The notes beneath the pieces are model-generated. The model saw nothing but the letters and a program-made list of their open reading frames with translations. It ran no database searches and was not told where the DNA came from. From the NCBI GenBank assembly GCA_023391395.1, contig JAEWBA010000006.1, forward strand, positions 1 through 5,396: a stretch of 5,396 nucleotides of DNA, given 5' to 3'. The position numbers were made by a program, and so were the translations under genes. Shown piece by piece: positions 1 to 5,190 of the stretch (position 1 is the stretch's first letter; the number at the start of each line of letters is the position of its first letter). The DNA comes from Pseudomonadota bacterium (GTDB lineage: Bacteria > Pseudomonadota > Gammaproteobacteria > Burkholderiales > Burkholderiaceae_D).

Positions 1-229
1 GCGCATCGGCGGTCCCTATGGGCATTTGGCCAATGACACTACGGCCGACATACTGGCAGCAGTCGACAAGACGCGCTTGAAAACGGTAGTCGGCGCCCAT
101 CTGAGTCAGCAGAACAACACGCCCGAATTGGCTTACCACGCCCTGGCCGGGGCGCTCGACGGCGCTGCGATTGAAGTGAGGATTGCCTGCCAGGCAGAGG
201 GATTCGACTGGCTGCGGCTTAACGGGTGA
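1..229 (+). CDS. MBL-fold metallo-hydrolase, C-terminal fragment
   Basis: This is the last 75 or so codons of a gene whose start lies left of the window; the frame is open from base 2 and stops with TGA at 227-229. The peptide reads RIGGPYGHLAND near its beginning and then has a VVGAHLSQQNNTPELA stretch. From memory, an HLSxxNNTPE-type segment close to the C-terminus is typical of the YycJ/WalJ-like branch of metallo-beta-lactamase-fold hydrolases (often annotated phosphoribosyl 1,2-cyclic phosphodiesterase), where the His belongs to the metal-site region. The upstream HxHxDH motif that would confirm this is outside the window. The substrate cannot be told from this fragment. The gene converges on the lipoprotein gene and shares the hairpin terminator between them. 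The family call is fairly secure; the reaction is not. Confidence 0.8.
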   Translation, partial: RIGGPYGHLANDTTADILAAVDKTRLKTVVGAHLSQQNNTPELAYHALAGALDGAAIEVRIACQAEGFDWLRLNG

Positions 230-241
230 GATTTATCTGAA

Positions 242-258
242 AGAGCGAATGCCGCTCT
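242..258 (+). other. Small hairpin just after the MBL gene stop
   Basis: AGAGCG at 242-247 is the exact reverse complement of CGCTCT at 253-258, giving a 6-bp stem with a 5-nt loop. It starts 12 nt after the stop codon and 6 nt before the terminator arm. It has no T-tract of its own, so it is at most an accessory 3'-end structure for the rightward transcript. A 6-bp perfect stem can occur by chance. Confidence 0.35.
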
Positions 259-264
259 GGAATA

Positions 265-293
265 AAAAAAGCCGGCCATGGGCCGGCTTTTTT
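265..293. terminator. Bidirectional intrinsic terminator between convergent genes
   Basis: GCCGGCC (271-277) pairs perfectly with GGCCGGC (281-287) around the loop ATG. The stem is flanked by seven A (264-270) on the left and six T (288-293) on the right, so the transcript has a GC stem followed by a U-run when read in either direction. It lies 35 nt past the stop of the MBL gene (+) and 18 nt past the stop of the lipoprotein gene (-). That is exactly where a shared terminator for two convergent genes is expected. Confidence 0.92.
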
Positions 294-311
294 ATCGAGG
301 CTGAGGCCCGA

Positions 312-587
312 TTACTTCTTTTCTTCGGTAGCGGCCGGAGCAGCAGCGGCGGTCGTGCTGTCGCCAGCAGCCGGAGCGGCAGCGGAATCGCTAGCAGCCG
401 GAGCCGAAGCGGCGTCGGTCGTAGCAGCGGCGTCAGCAGCCGGAGCGGCAGCAGGAGCGGCGGTGTCAGCAGCCGGAGCGGTCGCAGCCGGAGCGGCGTC
501 AGCGGCCGGAGCAGCAGCTTCTTCCTTCTTGCCGCAGGCAGCCAGAGCAACGGCCAACAGGGAGGCGATCAGCAGAGTCTTGTTCAT
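312..587 (-). CDS. Ala/Pro-rich low-complexity lipoprotein
   Basis: This 91-residue protein has a short type II (lipoprotein) signal: M-N-K, a hydrophobic stretch at residues 5-17, then the lipobox L15-A-A-C18. Cleavage before Cys18 would leave a lipid-anchored peptide starting CGKKEE. Gly, not Asp, at position +2 fits the outer membrane by the enterobacterial +2 rule, which may not hold strictly here. The mature part (24-87) consists almost only of Ala, Pro, Thr, Ser and Asp, with repeated APAA(D/S/G/T) units, no aromatic residue and a charged EEKK tail. It is probably unstructured or an extended periplasmic spacer. The ATG at 587 is preceded by a purine-rich GAAGGAAGA (592-600), a good ribosome binding site. 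It is monocistronic, with its own likely promoter near 714-743 and terminator at 265-293. I recognise it only as a type common in betaproteobacteria; no function is known to me. Confidence 0.85.
   Translation of the reverse strand: MNKTLLIASLLAVALAACGKKEEAAAPAADAAPAATAPAADTAAPAAAPAADAAATTDAASAPAASDSAAAPAAGDSTTAAAAPAATEEKK
429..515 (-). repeat. In-frame 33-bp tandem repeat inside the lipoprotein gene
   Basis: Three near-identical 21-bp blocks begin at 429, 462 and 495, an exact 33-nt spacing. They contain the core AGCAGCCGGAG (+ strand) at 435 and 468, and with one change at 501. The same 11-mer occurs out of this register at 366 and 393. All spacings (27, 42, 33, 33) are multiples of three, so the reading frame is kept. 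In the protein they give APAAD at residues 26-30, 37-41 and 48-52, an 11-residue period, followed by APAAS, APAAG and APAAT at irregular spacing. Confidence 0.75.
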
Positions 588-713
588 AAGTTCTTCCTTC
601 AGAAATTATTATTGCGAGAGGAGTGGTACCGGAAACCGTTCATTCTGTGGGGCATTTTCTCCGTCTACCCGCTGATGTTGCGTTGCGACACATTGAAAAC
701 TTCCCAACTCGAA

Positions 714-743
714 ATTATAGCCATTTTTGCCGTAGCGACATAA
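714..743 (-). promoter_or_regulatory. Probable promoter of the lipoprotein gene
   Basis: On the minus strand an exact TATAAT occupies 719-714, in an otherwise gene-free region. The 16-18 nt position upstream holds only a weak -35 match (around TTATGTC, 737-743). Transcription would start near 707, giving a leader of about 120 nt before the ATG at 587. The perfect -10 with a poor -35, together with a tandem repeat further upstream, suggests an activator-assisted promoter. That last step is inference. Confidence 0.5.
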
Positions 744-770
744 GCCGAGACATTGATGCTTGGCAATTAG

Positions 771-789
771 TTTGTAAATATTTGTAAAT
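771..789. repeat. Tandem 10-bp AT-rich direct repeat, possible operator
   Basis: TTTGTAAAT occurs at 771-779 and again at 781-789, exactly one helical turn apart. On the minus strand this reads as two TTTACAAA half-sites. It is centred about 73 bp upstream of the predicted lipoprotein start of transcription. Direct half-sites with a 10-11 bp period are how OmpR/PhoB-family response regulators bind as tandem dimers, and TTTACA-like half-sites resemble those described for OmpR. The repeat is plain in the sequence; the regulator assignment is a guess. An alternative is an AT-rich UP-like or nucleoid-protein site. Confidence 0.4.
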
Positions 790-794
790 CTTTG

Positions 795-816
795 GAGCCG
801 GTGCGCGCACCGACTC
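795..816 (-). other. GC palindrome at the end of roxA, possible 3'-end hairpin
   Basis: CGGTGCGCGCACCG (799-812) is a perfect 14-bp palindrome. GAG (795-797) and CTC (814-816) extend the pairing across one C/A mismatch, so the stem reaches into the TGA stop codon of roxA. No T-run follows on the minus strand (the next bases read CAAAGATTT), so it is not a canonical intrinsic terminator. It could stop 3' exonucleases or aid Rho-dependent termination. This and the promoter box further left are the only notable items in the 588-814 gap besides the direct repeat. Confidence 0.4.
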
Positions 817-1936
817 AAGCAAGCACCACCCAACCGTCGCGATACCATGCGAACAAGGCGTCTCGCACATCATCCGAGGCCGAGCCGAGGGCTTCGGGGC
901 TCAACCTGCGTTGGTCGGCCAGAAGCGTAAGCGCCGCTCTGTCGCCCGCCTGCATCAGGAAGGATTCGCCGTTGATGAAGACCTGCTTGCCCCGATACAG
1001 CATGCGCGTCTTGCGCGATAGAGCGATTCCTTTCCGGCTTGCGGCGCGCAGGAAGGCAGGCTTCGACATGGGGCGTTCCGGCACATCGAAAAAGACTTGA
1101 GGCTTGGGTTCCGAAAGGTATTCGCCGAGGAAGAGCGCCACGTCATTGCGCGTGAAGCGCAGCTTTTCCAAGCGCGAGGTCACCTCGGACAGCATGGCAT
1201 CGTCCAGTTGCGCCGGACGCCGGGCCGGTTTCAGTTGCGGATCTGCGTAGCGCCCGCTCAGTTCGATGGAATCGGCCATGAATTGCAGGAAGGCTTCGCC
1301 CAGCTCCTGATACGAAGGAGCCCGGAAACCGATGGAATAGGTCATGCATTCGCCGACAGCAATGCCGTCGTGGGCATAATGCGGAGGCAGGTAGAGCATG
1401 TCGCCGGGTAGCAGCTCGAATTCCTGCTCGGCCTGGAAGTTCTTCAGTATCTTGAGCGGCAAGCCTTCAACCAGCGACAAATCCTTTTGCGCGCTGATGC
1501 GCCAGCGCCGTTTTCCATGCGCCTGCAGCAGAAAGACATCATAGGAATCGAAATGCGGACCGACGCCGCCGCCATCGGTCGCATAGCTGATCATCAAGTC
1601 GTCCAGCCGCGCATCCGGGATGAAGCGGAATCGCTGCATCAAGGCGTCGGCGGCATCGTCATGCAGGTTCACACCCTGCACCAGCAGGGTCCATGCCTTT
1701 TCGGTCACCGCAGGGAGGGCATCGAAGGGCCCGCTTTGCAGATTCCAGCGGCGCCGCACGCGGGTGACGAGGCGCGATTCCACGTCGTCACGCCCCGCCA
1801 GCTCGAACAGTTCGATGCGAGAGAGCAGGGGGCTGAAATCGGGAATCGCCTGGCGTATCAACAAGGGCTTCTTGTGCCAGAACTCGGAAAGAAAGCGTTG
1901 TGCGGAGAGCCCGCCGAGCAAGCTGAGGTTTTTCAT
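815..1936 (-). CDS. roxA: Ribosomal protein L16 arginine 3-hydroxylase (JmjC/cupin ribosomal oxygenase)
   Basis: This is a 2-oxoglutarate- and Fe(II)-dependent oxygenase of the RoxA/YcfD family; the E. coli enzyme hydroxylates an arginine of ribosomal protein L16. Numbered from the ATG at 1936 it is 373 aa, the same length as E. coli YcfD. Family landmarks are all visible: FLSEFWHKKPLLIR (15-28), ESRLV (53-57), WTLLVQGVN (82-90), DDLMISYATDGGGVGPHFD with iron ligands H128 and D130, PPHYAHDG with the third ligand H189, and SIGFRAP (201-207), whose Arg is probably in the cosubstrate or substrate pocket. The C-terminal half corresponds to the dimerisation and winged-helix region. The same frame stays open upstream to a TTG at 2011, but the first 25 residues would be unlike the family; the ATG at 1936 starts the conserved part. 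No Shine-Dalgarno precedes it, while a TATAAT box lies 7 nt away, suggesting a leaderless message. Divergent from the M14 gene. Confidence 0.9.
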   Translation of the reverse strand: MKNLSLLGGLSAQRFLSEFWHKKPLLIRQAIPDFSPLLSRIELFELAGRDDVESRLVTRVRRRWNLQSGPFDALPAVTEKAWTLLVQGVNLHDDAADALMQRFRFIPDARLDDLMISYATDGGGVGPHFDSYDVFLLQAHGKRRWRISAQKDLSLVEGLPLKILKNFQAEQEFELLPGDMLYLPPHYAHDGIAVGECMTYSIGFRAPSYQELGEAFLQFMADSIELSGRYADPQLKPARRPAQLDDAMLSEVTSRLEKLRFTRNDVALFLGEYLSEPKPQVFFDVPERPMSKPAFLRAASRKGIALSRKTRMLYRGKQVFINGESFLMQAGDRAALTLLADQRRLSPEALGSASDDVRDALFAWYRDGWVVLA

Positions 1937-1942
1937 CGGCAC

Positions 1943-1948
1943 ATTATA
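1943..1948 (-). promoter_or_regulatory. TATAAT box placed for a leaderless roxA transcript
   Basis: An exact TATAAT lies on the minus strand at 1948-1943. Its last T is at position -7 relative to the A of the roxA ATG (1936), so standard spacing would start the mRNA on the start codon itself. The -35 region (about 1966-1971, TGCTGC) is a poor match to TTGACA. The sequence facts are firm; the use of the box as a promoter is unproven, and it lies within codons 22-23 of the longer reading from TTG 2011 if that start were real. Confidence 0.4.
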
Positions 1949-2052
1949 AGGTCCGCACATGTCCTGCAGCATTGTGTCGACGCAGCCACGACGCTTTGCC
2001 GCCCGGCGCAAAACGCGGAAAATACCGGAACGAACAAGAATCCGAGCTCTAG

Positions 2053-3177
2053 ATGAATCTGAAAATCAGCCACCAGTTCGATGCCGGCGCCATCGAAGTC
2101 GTACGCGCCGACGATCCGCAGGCCATCGATCTGAACATCCGCAAGGACTCCCACGCCGATTTTGCGCAGTGGTTTTACTTTCGCCTGCAGGGCGGCCGCG
2201 GCCTGCCCTGCACACTGCGCTTGCTCAATGCCGGTCAGGCCACCTATGCGCAGGGCTGGCACGGTTACCAGGCCGTCGCCAGCTACGACCGCGAGCACTG
2301 GTTCCGCGTGCCGACCGCTTTCGACGGTCAGATTCTGACCATCAGCCACACCCCCGAGCGCGATAGCGTGTACTACGCCTATTTCGAACCGTATTCCTGG
2401 GAGCGTCATTTGCGCCTACTGGCCCGTGCCGAAGAAGGCGGGACGGCGCGCGTGGAAGACTTAGGGAGCACCGTCGAAGGCCGCGACCTGAACATGATCG
2501 TGTTTGGCGATCCATCGGCGAAGAAGAAGATCTGGGTGATCGCGCGCCAGCATCCGGGCGAAAGCATGGCCGAGTGGTTCGTCGAAGGCATGGTTGAGGC
2601 GCTGCTCGATCGGCACAATCCGCTGGCGCGTCGCCTGCTGGAGCAGGCCGTCCTGTACATCGTGCCGAACATGAATCCGGACGGTGCGGTGCGCGGTAAT
2701 CTGCGCACCAATGCCGCCGGCGCCAACCTGAACCGTGAATGGATGGCACCGTCCATGGAAAGGAGTCCGGAGGTGTTCCTGGTGAAGAACAGGATCCATG
2801 AAACCGGCTGCGACCTGTTCCTCGATGTGCACGGCGACGAGGTGCTGCCCTATGTCTTTGTCGCTGGCTGTGAAATGCTGGAGGGCTTCAGCGAACGTCA
2901 GGCAGCGGAACAGCAAGCCTTCATCGATGGCTTTCGGCAATCCAGTCCCGACTTCCAGACTAGGCATGGGTACGAGGCGAGCAAGTACCGCGAGGACTTG
3001 CTGCAACTCGCTTCCAAGTACATCGGCCATACCTTTCAATGCGTTTCGCTGACCCTGGAAATGCCGTTCAAGGACAATGCCGACCTGCCTGATCCGCAGG
3101 CCGGTTGGAGCGGGGCACGCAGCGCCCGCCTGGGGCAGGCCATTCTGCAGCCGATGCTGAAAGCGGTCGAGGGATAA
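2053..3177 (+). CDS. M14 zinc carboxypeptidase, cytosolic carboxypeptidase-like
   Basis: This 374-aa protein without a signal peptide belongs to the bacterial branch of the M14 metallocarboxypeptidases related to cytosolic carboxypeptidases (CCP/AGBL). It has an N-terminal beta-sandwich-like region (about 1-115; FAQWFYFRL is typical of the CCP N-domain) and a catalytic domain (about 120-370). Zinc ligands are H167 and E170 in RQHPGES, and H260 in LDVHGDE. NMNPDG (206-211), RGNLRTN (214-220) and NLNREW (225-230) supply the usual substrate-binding Asn/Arg residues. E336 in TLEMPFKDN is the expected general base. All key residues are present, so it should be active. Eukaryotic relatives remove C-terminal or side-chain glutamates from proteins; bacterial substrates are, as far as I know, unsettled. 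The start at 2053 has only a weak GAG six bases upstream, but NLKISHQFDAGAIEVV is a plausible family N-terminus. It heads a two-gene unit with the CYTH gene and is divergent from roxA with 116 bp between them. Confidence 0.9.
   Translation: MNLKISHQFDAGAIEVVRADDPQAIDLNIRKDSHADFAQWFYFRLQGGRGLPCTLRLLNAGQATYAQGWHGYQAVASYDREHWFRVPTAFDGQILTISHTPERDSVYYAYFEPYSWERHLRLLARAEEGGTARVEDLGSTVEGRDLNMIVFGDPSAKKKIWVIARQHPGESMAEWFVEGMVEALLDRHNPLARRLLEQAVLYIVPNMNPDGAVRGNLRTNAAGANLNREWMAPSMERSPEVFLVKNRIHETGCDLFLDVHGDEVLPYVFVAGCEMLEGFSERQAAEQQAFIDGFRQSSPDFQTRHGYEASKYREDLLQLASKYIGHTFQCVSLTLEMPFKDNADLPDPQAGWSGARSARLGQAILQPMLKAVEG
3169..3173 (+). promoter_or_regulatory. Ribosome binding site of the CYTH gene, inside the M14 gene end
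   Basis: GAGGG at 3169-3173 overlaps the last codons of the M14 gene and stands 9 nt before the ATG at 3183. It selects this ATG over the in-frame upstream ATG at 3105, which lies within the M14 coding region and would add 26 unrelated residues. The 5-nt gap between the genes suggests co-transcription and translational coupling. Confidence 0.7.
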
Positions 3178-3182
3178 ACGCC

Positions 3183-3647
3183 ATGGGACAGGAAATCGAG
3201 CGCAAGTTCCTGGTTCGCGACGCAAACTGGAAGGCGGGCAGAGAAGGCGCCCTGTTACGCCAAGGCTATCTGTCTTCGCATCCGGACCGGATCGTGCGCG
3301 TGCGCATCGAGGAGCAGGAAGCCATGCTGACCATCAAGAGCCGGACGGTCGGCGCTGCGCGCGGGGAATGGGAATATCCCATTCCGTTGGCCGACGCGCA
3401 GACGCTGCTCGATCAAGTATGCGAGCATCCGATCATCGAAAAGCGCCGGCATCGCATCCCCCATGCCGGCATGTTGTGGGAAGTCGATGAATTCCTGGGC
3501 GAGAATGCTGGCCTCGTAGTGGCGGAAATCGAGCTGGAGACGGAGGACCAGGCCTTCGCCAGGCCAGATTGGCTAGGCGCCGAAGTCACGCACGATCCAC
3601 GCTATGCCAATGCCAACCTGCTGCGGCATCCTTACAGTCGCTGGTAG
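3183..3647 (+). CDS. CYTH-domain protein, probable inorganic triphosphatase
   Basis: This 154-aa single-domain protein starts with the CYTH signature EIERKFLV (residues 4-11). Further tunnel residues are in order: RVRIEEQ (39-45, Arg39 and Arg41), TIKSR (50-54, Lys52), GEWEYPI (61-67, Glu62 and Glu64), IEKRRHRI (85-92), WEVDEF (99-104) and AEIELE (114-119). Alternating acidic and basic residues of this sort line the triphosphate tunnel metalloenzyme barrel and bind metal and phosphate. Short bacterial members of this type, such as those studied from Nitrosomonas and Clostridium, hydrolyse inorganic triphosphate, though some CYTH proteins make cAMP or act on thiamine triphosphate. The length fits a complete single-domain enzyme with no CHAD domain. 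The ATG at 3183 is chosen by the GAGGG site and by the motif lying at the very N-terminus, as usual. Probably co-transcribed with the M14 gene. The family is sure; the exact substrate is inference. Confidence 0.9.
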   Translation: MGQEIERKFLVRDANWKAGREGALLRQGYLSSHPDRIVRVRIEEQEAMLTIKSRTVGAARGEWEYPIPLADAQTLLDQVCEHPIIEKRRHRIPHAGMLWEVDEFLGENAGLVVAEIELETEDQAFARPDWLGAEVTHDPRYANANLLRHPYSRW

Positions 3648-3656
3648 GGATCTGTA

Positions 3657-3784
3657 GGTCCGGCGCGGCCAGGAAGCGCGGACCAGGCCGTGCGGATGAG
3701 GGAAAATGGGCGGGACCGGATGCCTGTGCCGAGCGCCACAGGCTGGCGCAGGCAATCTGCCTTGTTGCCCGCATGCTGCGGGCA
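3657..3784. repeat. Cluster of inverted repeats in the convergent spacer
   Basis: Between the CYTH stop (3647) and the DUF2863 stop (3794) lie three hairpin-forming blocks. GGTCCG (3657-3662) pairs with CGGACC (3679-3684), with three more pairs after a bulge. TGCCTGTGCC (3721-3730) pairs with GGCGCAGGCA (3745-3754) with one G-U pair on the plus transcript, competing with an inner GCCTGTG/CACAGGC (3722-3728, 3737-3743). TGCCCGCA (3766-3773) pairs perfectly with TGCGGGCA (3777-3784) around TGC. None is followed by a T-run on either strand. They probably form the 3' ends of both converging transcripts by Rho or RNA processing. No gene is visible here. Confidence 0.55.
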
Positions 3785-3793
3785 CGATTCCTG

Positions 3794-5044
3794 TTAATGG
3801 AAATGCCCGCTTCCGCTCGGTGCGTCTTCCGGCATTTCGGCATGCACCAGCTCTCCTTCGGGGTCGGGATAGAGCGGGGCGCCGCAATCGTCGCAGAATT
3901 CCATGGGAAAGTGTTCCGTGTGGCGCTTGATGTGGACCAGGCCGCATTCGTTCAGCAGCGCGAGGATTTCTGCGATTGCCGTGCGCGGACCAGGCTCGTC
4001 GAGATCCTCCGCGCTCAATGCGTCCACCAGCGTGGTGGCGTCGACCGCGCCTTCGTCTTCCTCGCCGTAGAGCGGCCATACCACGCCATAGACGATTTCG
4101 GGCTCATGGCGCAAGGCGAATCCAATTCGATATTCATCGATGCGGCCATTGAGCGGCTCTTCCGCAAAGCCGCCGATGATGGCTCGCAGGTCCTGGGGCA
4201 CCACGTTCAGCGTATAGGCCAGGTAGTGCACGGCGGCGCGGATCGAAGCCGGACGTATCAGCTTGTCGGCTTCGCGGCAGGCGACATAATAGGCTTCCGG
4301 CAGCAGCAGATCGATATTGCACCCCGGTAGCAGCCGCATCATGGTCGGCGCAGCCTGTGCCCGCCACTGTTCGAAACCGCGCTCGCGCTCCCGGATATCC
4401 ATGCTCTCCTGCCAGCGGAACAGCGGCTCGCCACGCCGCACTACCGCGGCCGCCAGCAGATAGCGCGTATCGGCCAGGAAGGGGGCGGTCTCGGGGGTGT
4501 TCGTGAGCGGGCGGGGCGCGCTGTTCTTGAGCGCGGCCTGTGCCATGCGCTGCGTGAGCGCCAGCGTTTCGGTATGGGTGCGCGGCAACTGGTCGATGGC
4601 ATACAGCGTCGGCGCCAGAGCGAGCCGGGCATGTTCTGCGAGCAGGTGCGCGTGCAGATGCGCCGCCAGCGTATCGCGCATGTCTTGCGGAATCGGGCCG
4701 GAGGCGATGGTAAAGCGCGTCCAGGCCAGCGCCGGTGCGGCGATCAGCAAGGCATCGTAGTGCTCGCCCTCGTGCTCGATGGTGCAGGATTCGCTGCCTG
4801 CTTCGATGGCTTCCATCAGCGTGTCGTAAGCGGCGAGATCGGATCTGAACAAATGGTCCAGCGCGGCATCGAGCGTGTCCTGGTGGCCCGTCTTCAAGAG
4901 CTTGTGCAATTGGGCATCAAGCGTTGCCTCCCAGGAGCGTTCTTCCAGCCGGCTCGACGCTTGCGTGATCCCCTGGGCCAGATGCACGAGGCGCTGGCTT
5001 TCCGTGGAGAGCTTGTTGGTCGAGGTTTTGGAGGGACGTCGCAT
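3794..5044 (-). CDS. DUF2863 family protein of unknown function
   Basis: This 416-aa soluble protein has no signal peptide and no membrane segment. I assign it to DUF2863, a betaproteobacterial family without known function, from its overall pattern: an MRRPSK N-terminus, a helical LVHLAQGITQASSRLEER region, a middle section with YYVACREADKLIRPASIRAAVHYL (about 252-275), an IDEYRIGFA stretch (about 302-310) and the end FCDDCGAPLYPDPEGELVHAEMPED. The C-terminus contains a CxxC pair (C384, C387) with H375 and H378 just before it, which could hold a zinc ion. It ends in a Gly/Ser/His tail. The ATG at 5044 is preferred because homologues as I recall them begin with MRR; the frame is open to a GTG at 5104, which would add 20 residues. 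No good Shine-Dalgarno is seen before either start. A weak TACAAT (minus strand, 5079-5074) might be the -10. It lies in the same direction as acnA but behind a terminator, so it is probably separate. Confidence 0.8.
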   Translation of the reverse strand: MRRPSKTSTNKLSTESQRLVHLAQGITQASSRLEERSWEATLDAQLHKLLKTGHQDTLDAALDHLFRSDLAAYDTLMEAIEAGSESCTIEHEGEHYDALLIAAPALAWTRFTIASGPIPQDMRDTLAAHLHAHLLAEHARLALAPTLYAIDQLPRTHTETLALTQRMAQAALKNSAPRPLTNTPETAPFLADTRYLLAAAVVRRGEPLFRWQESMDIRERERGFEQWRAQAAPTMMRLLPGCNIDLLLPEAYYVACREADKLIRPASIRAAVHYLAYTLNVVPQDLRAIIGGFAEEPLNGRIDEYRIGFALRHEPEIVYGVVWPLYGEEDEGAVDATTLVDALSAEDLDEPGPRTAIAEILALLNECGLVHIKRHTEHFPMEFCDDCGAPLYPDPEGELVHAEMPEDAPSGSGHFH

Positions 5045-5126
5045 GAGGAATTCGCGTATGGCGGAGGACTCGTATTGTAGTAGATTCGTCAAGGCTGCGC
5101 CCACTTGCGAAGGGCGTGGCGCAATG

Positions 5127-5153
5127 AAAAACGCCGGGCGGACCCGGCGTTTT
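5127..5153 (-). terminator. Intrinsic terminator of acnA
   Basis: AAAACGCCGGG (5128-5138) and CCCGGCGTTTT (5143-5153) form a perfect 11-bp inverted repeat around the 4-nt loop 5139-5142. On the minus strand the stem is followed by five T (5131-5127), the canonical intrinsic terminator layout. It sits 38 nt past the acnA stop and upstream of the DUF2863 start, isolating the two leftward genes from each other. Confidence 0.9.
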
Positions 5154-5165
5154 CCTCATGCAAGA

Positions 5166-5184
5166 GCGCCCGGCATGCGGGCGC
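5166..5184 (-). other. Hairpin between the acnA stop and its terminator
   Basis: GCGCCCG (5166-5172) and CGGGCGC (5178-5184) form a perfect 7-bp stem with a 5-nt loop, starting 6 nt after the acnA stop. It has no T-run, so the real terminator is the following hairpin. Together they make a double-hairpin 3' end, as also seen after the MBL gene at the other end of the window. Confidence 0.5.
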
Positions 5185-5190
5185 GGACCG

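Noticed and set aside
233..550. Leu/Arg/Pro-rich minus-strand frame overlapping the lipoprotein gene
   Set aside because: It is the same strand in another frame, runs through the terminator hairpin, and has an LRPLRLL-type composition that is simply the frame-shifted reading of the Ala/Pro repeat.
183..743. Long plus-strand frame of 186 codons rich in Ser, Arg and Gly (and a second Ala-rich one at 355-675)
   Set aside because: Both are antisense shadows of the repetitive lipoprotein gene: the repeated GC-rich units keep several frames open at once. The minus-strand frame has the lipobox, a ribosome binding site, promoter and terminator; these do not.
609..848. Minus-strand frame of 79 codons in the roxA-lipoprotein gap
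   Set aside because: It starts inside the end of roxA, spans the hairpin, the AT-rich repeat and the likely promoter, and its product resembles no family I know.
1937..2011. A longer RoxA start at TTG 2011 (25 extra residues)
   Set aside because: The extra residues (RRAAKRRGCVDTM and so on) look unlike the family N-terminus, while the ATG at 1936 gives exactly the 373-aa length known for E. coli YcfD.
1933..2409. Minus-strand frame of 158 codons opposite the start of the M14 gene
   Set aside because: It is antisense to clearly conserved M14 N-domain coding sequence and overlaps the divergent promoter region and the roxA start.
2461..3225. Minus-strand frame of 254 codons opposite the M14 catalytic domain
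   Set aside because: The plus strand carries the zinc-binding and substrate motifs of M14 in order; the antisense frame is a typical GC-rich shadow with no recognisable domain.
3569..4330. Plus-strand frame of 253 codons across the CYTH end and the DUF2863 gene
   Set aside because: It starts within the CYTH gene, crosses the inverted-repeat spacer and runs antisense through DUF2863 coding sequence.
5087..5092. TTGACG on the minus strand as a -35 box for DUF2863
   Set aside because: The nearest -10-like TACAAT (5079-5074) is only 7 nt away, and no -10 match lies at 16-18 nt.
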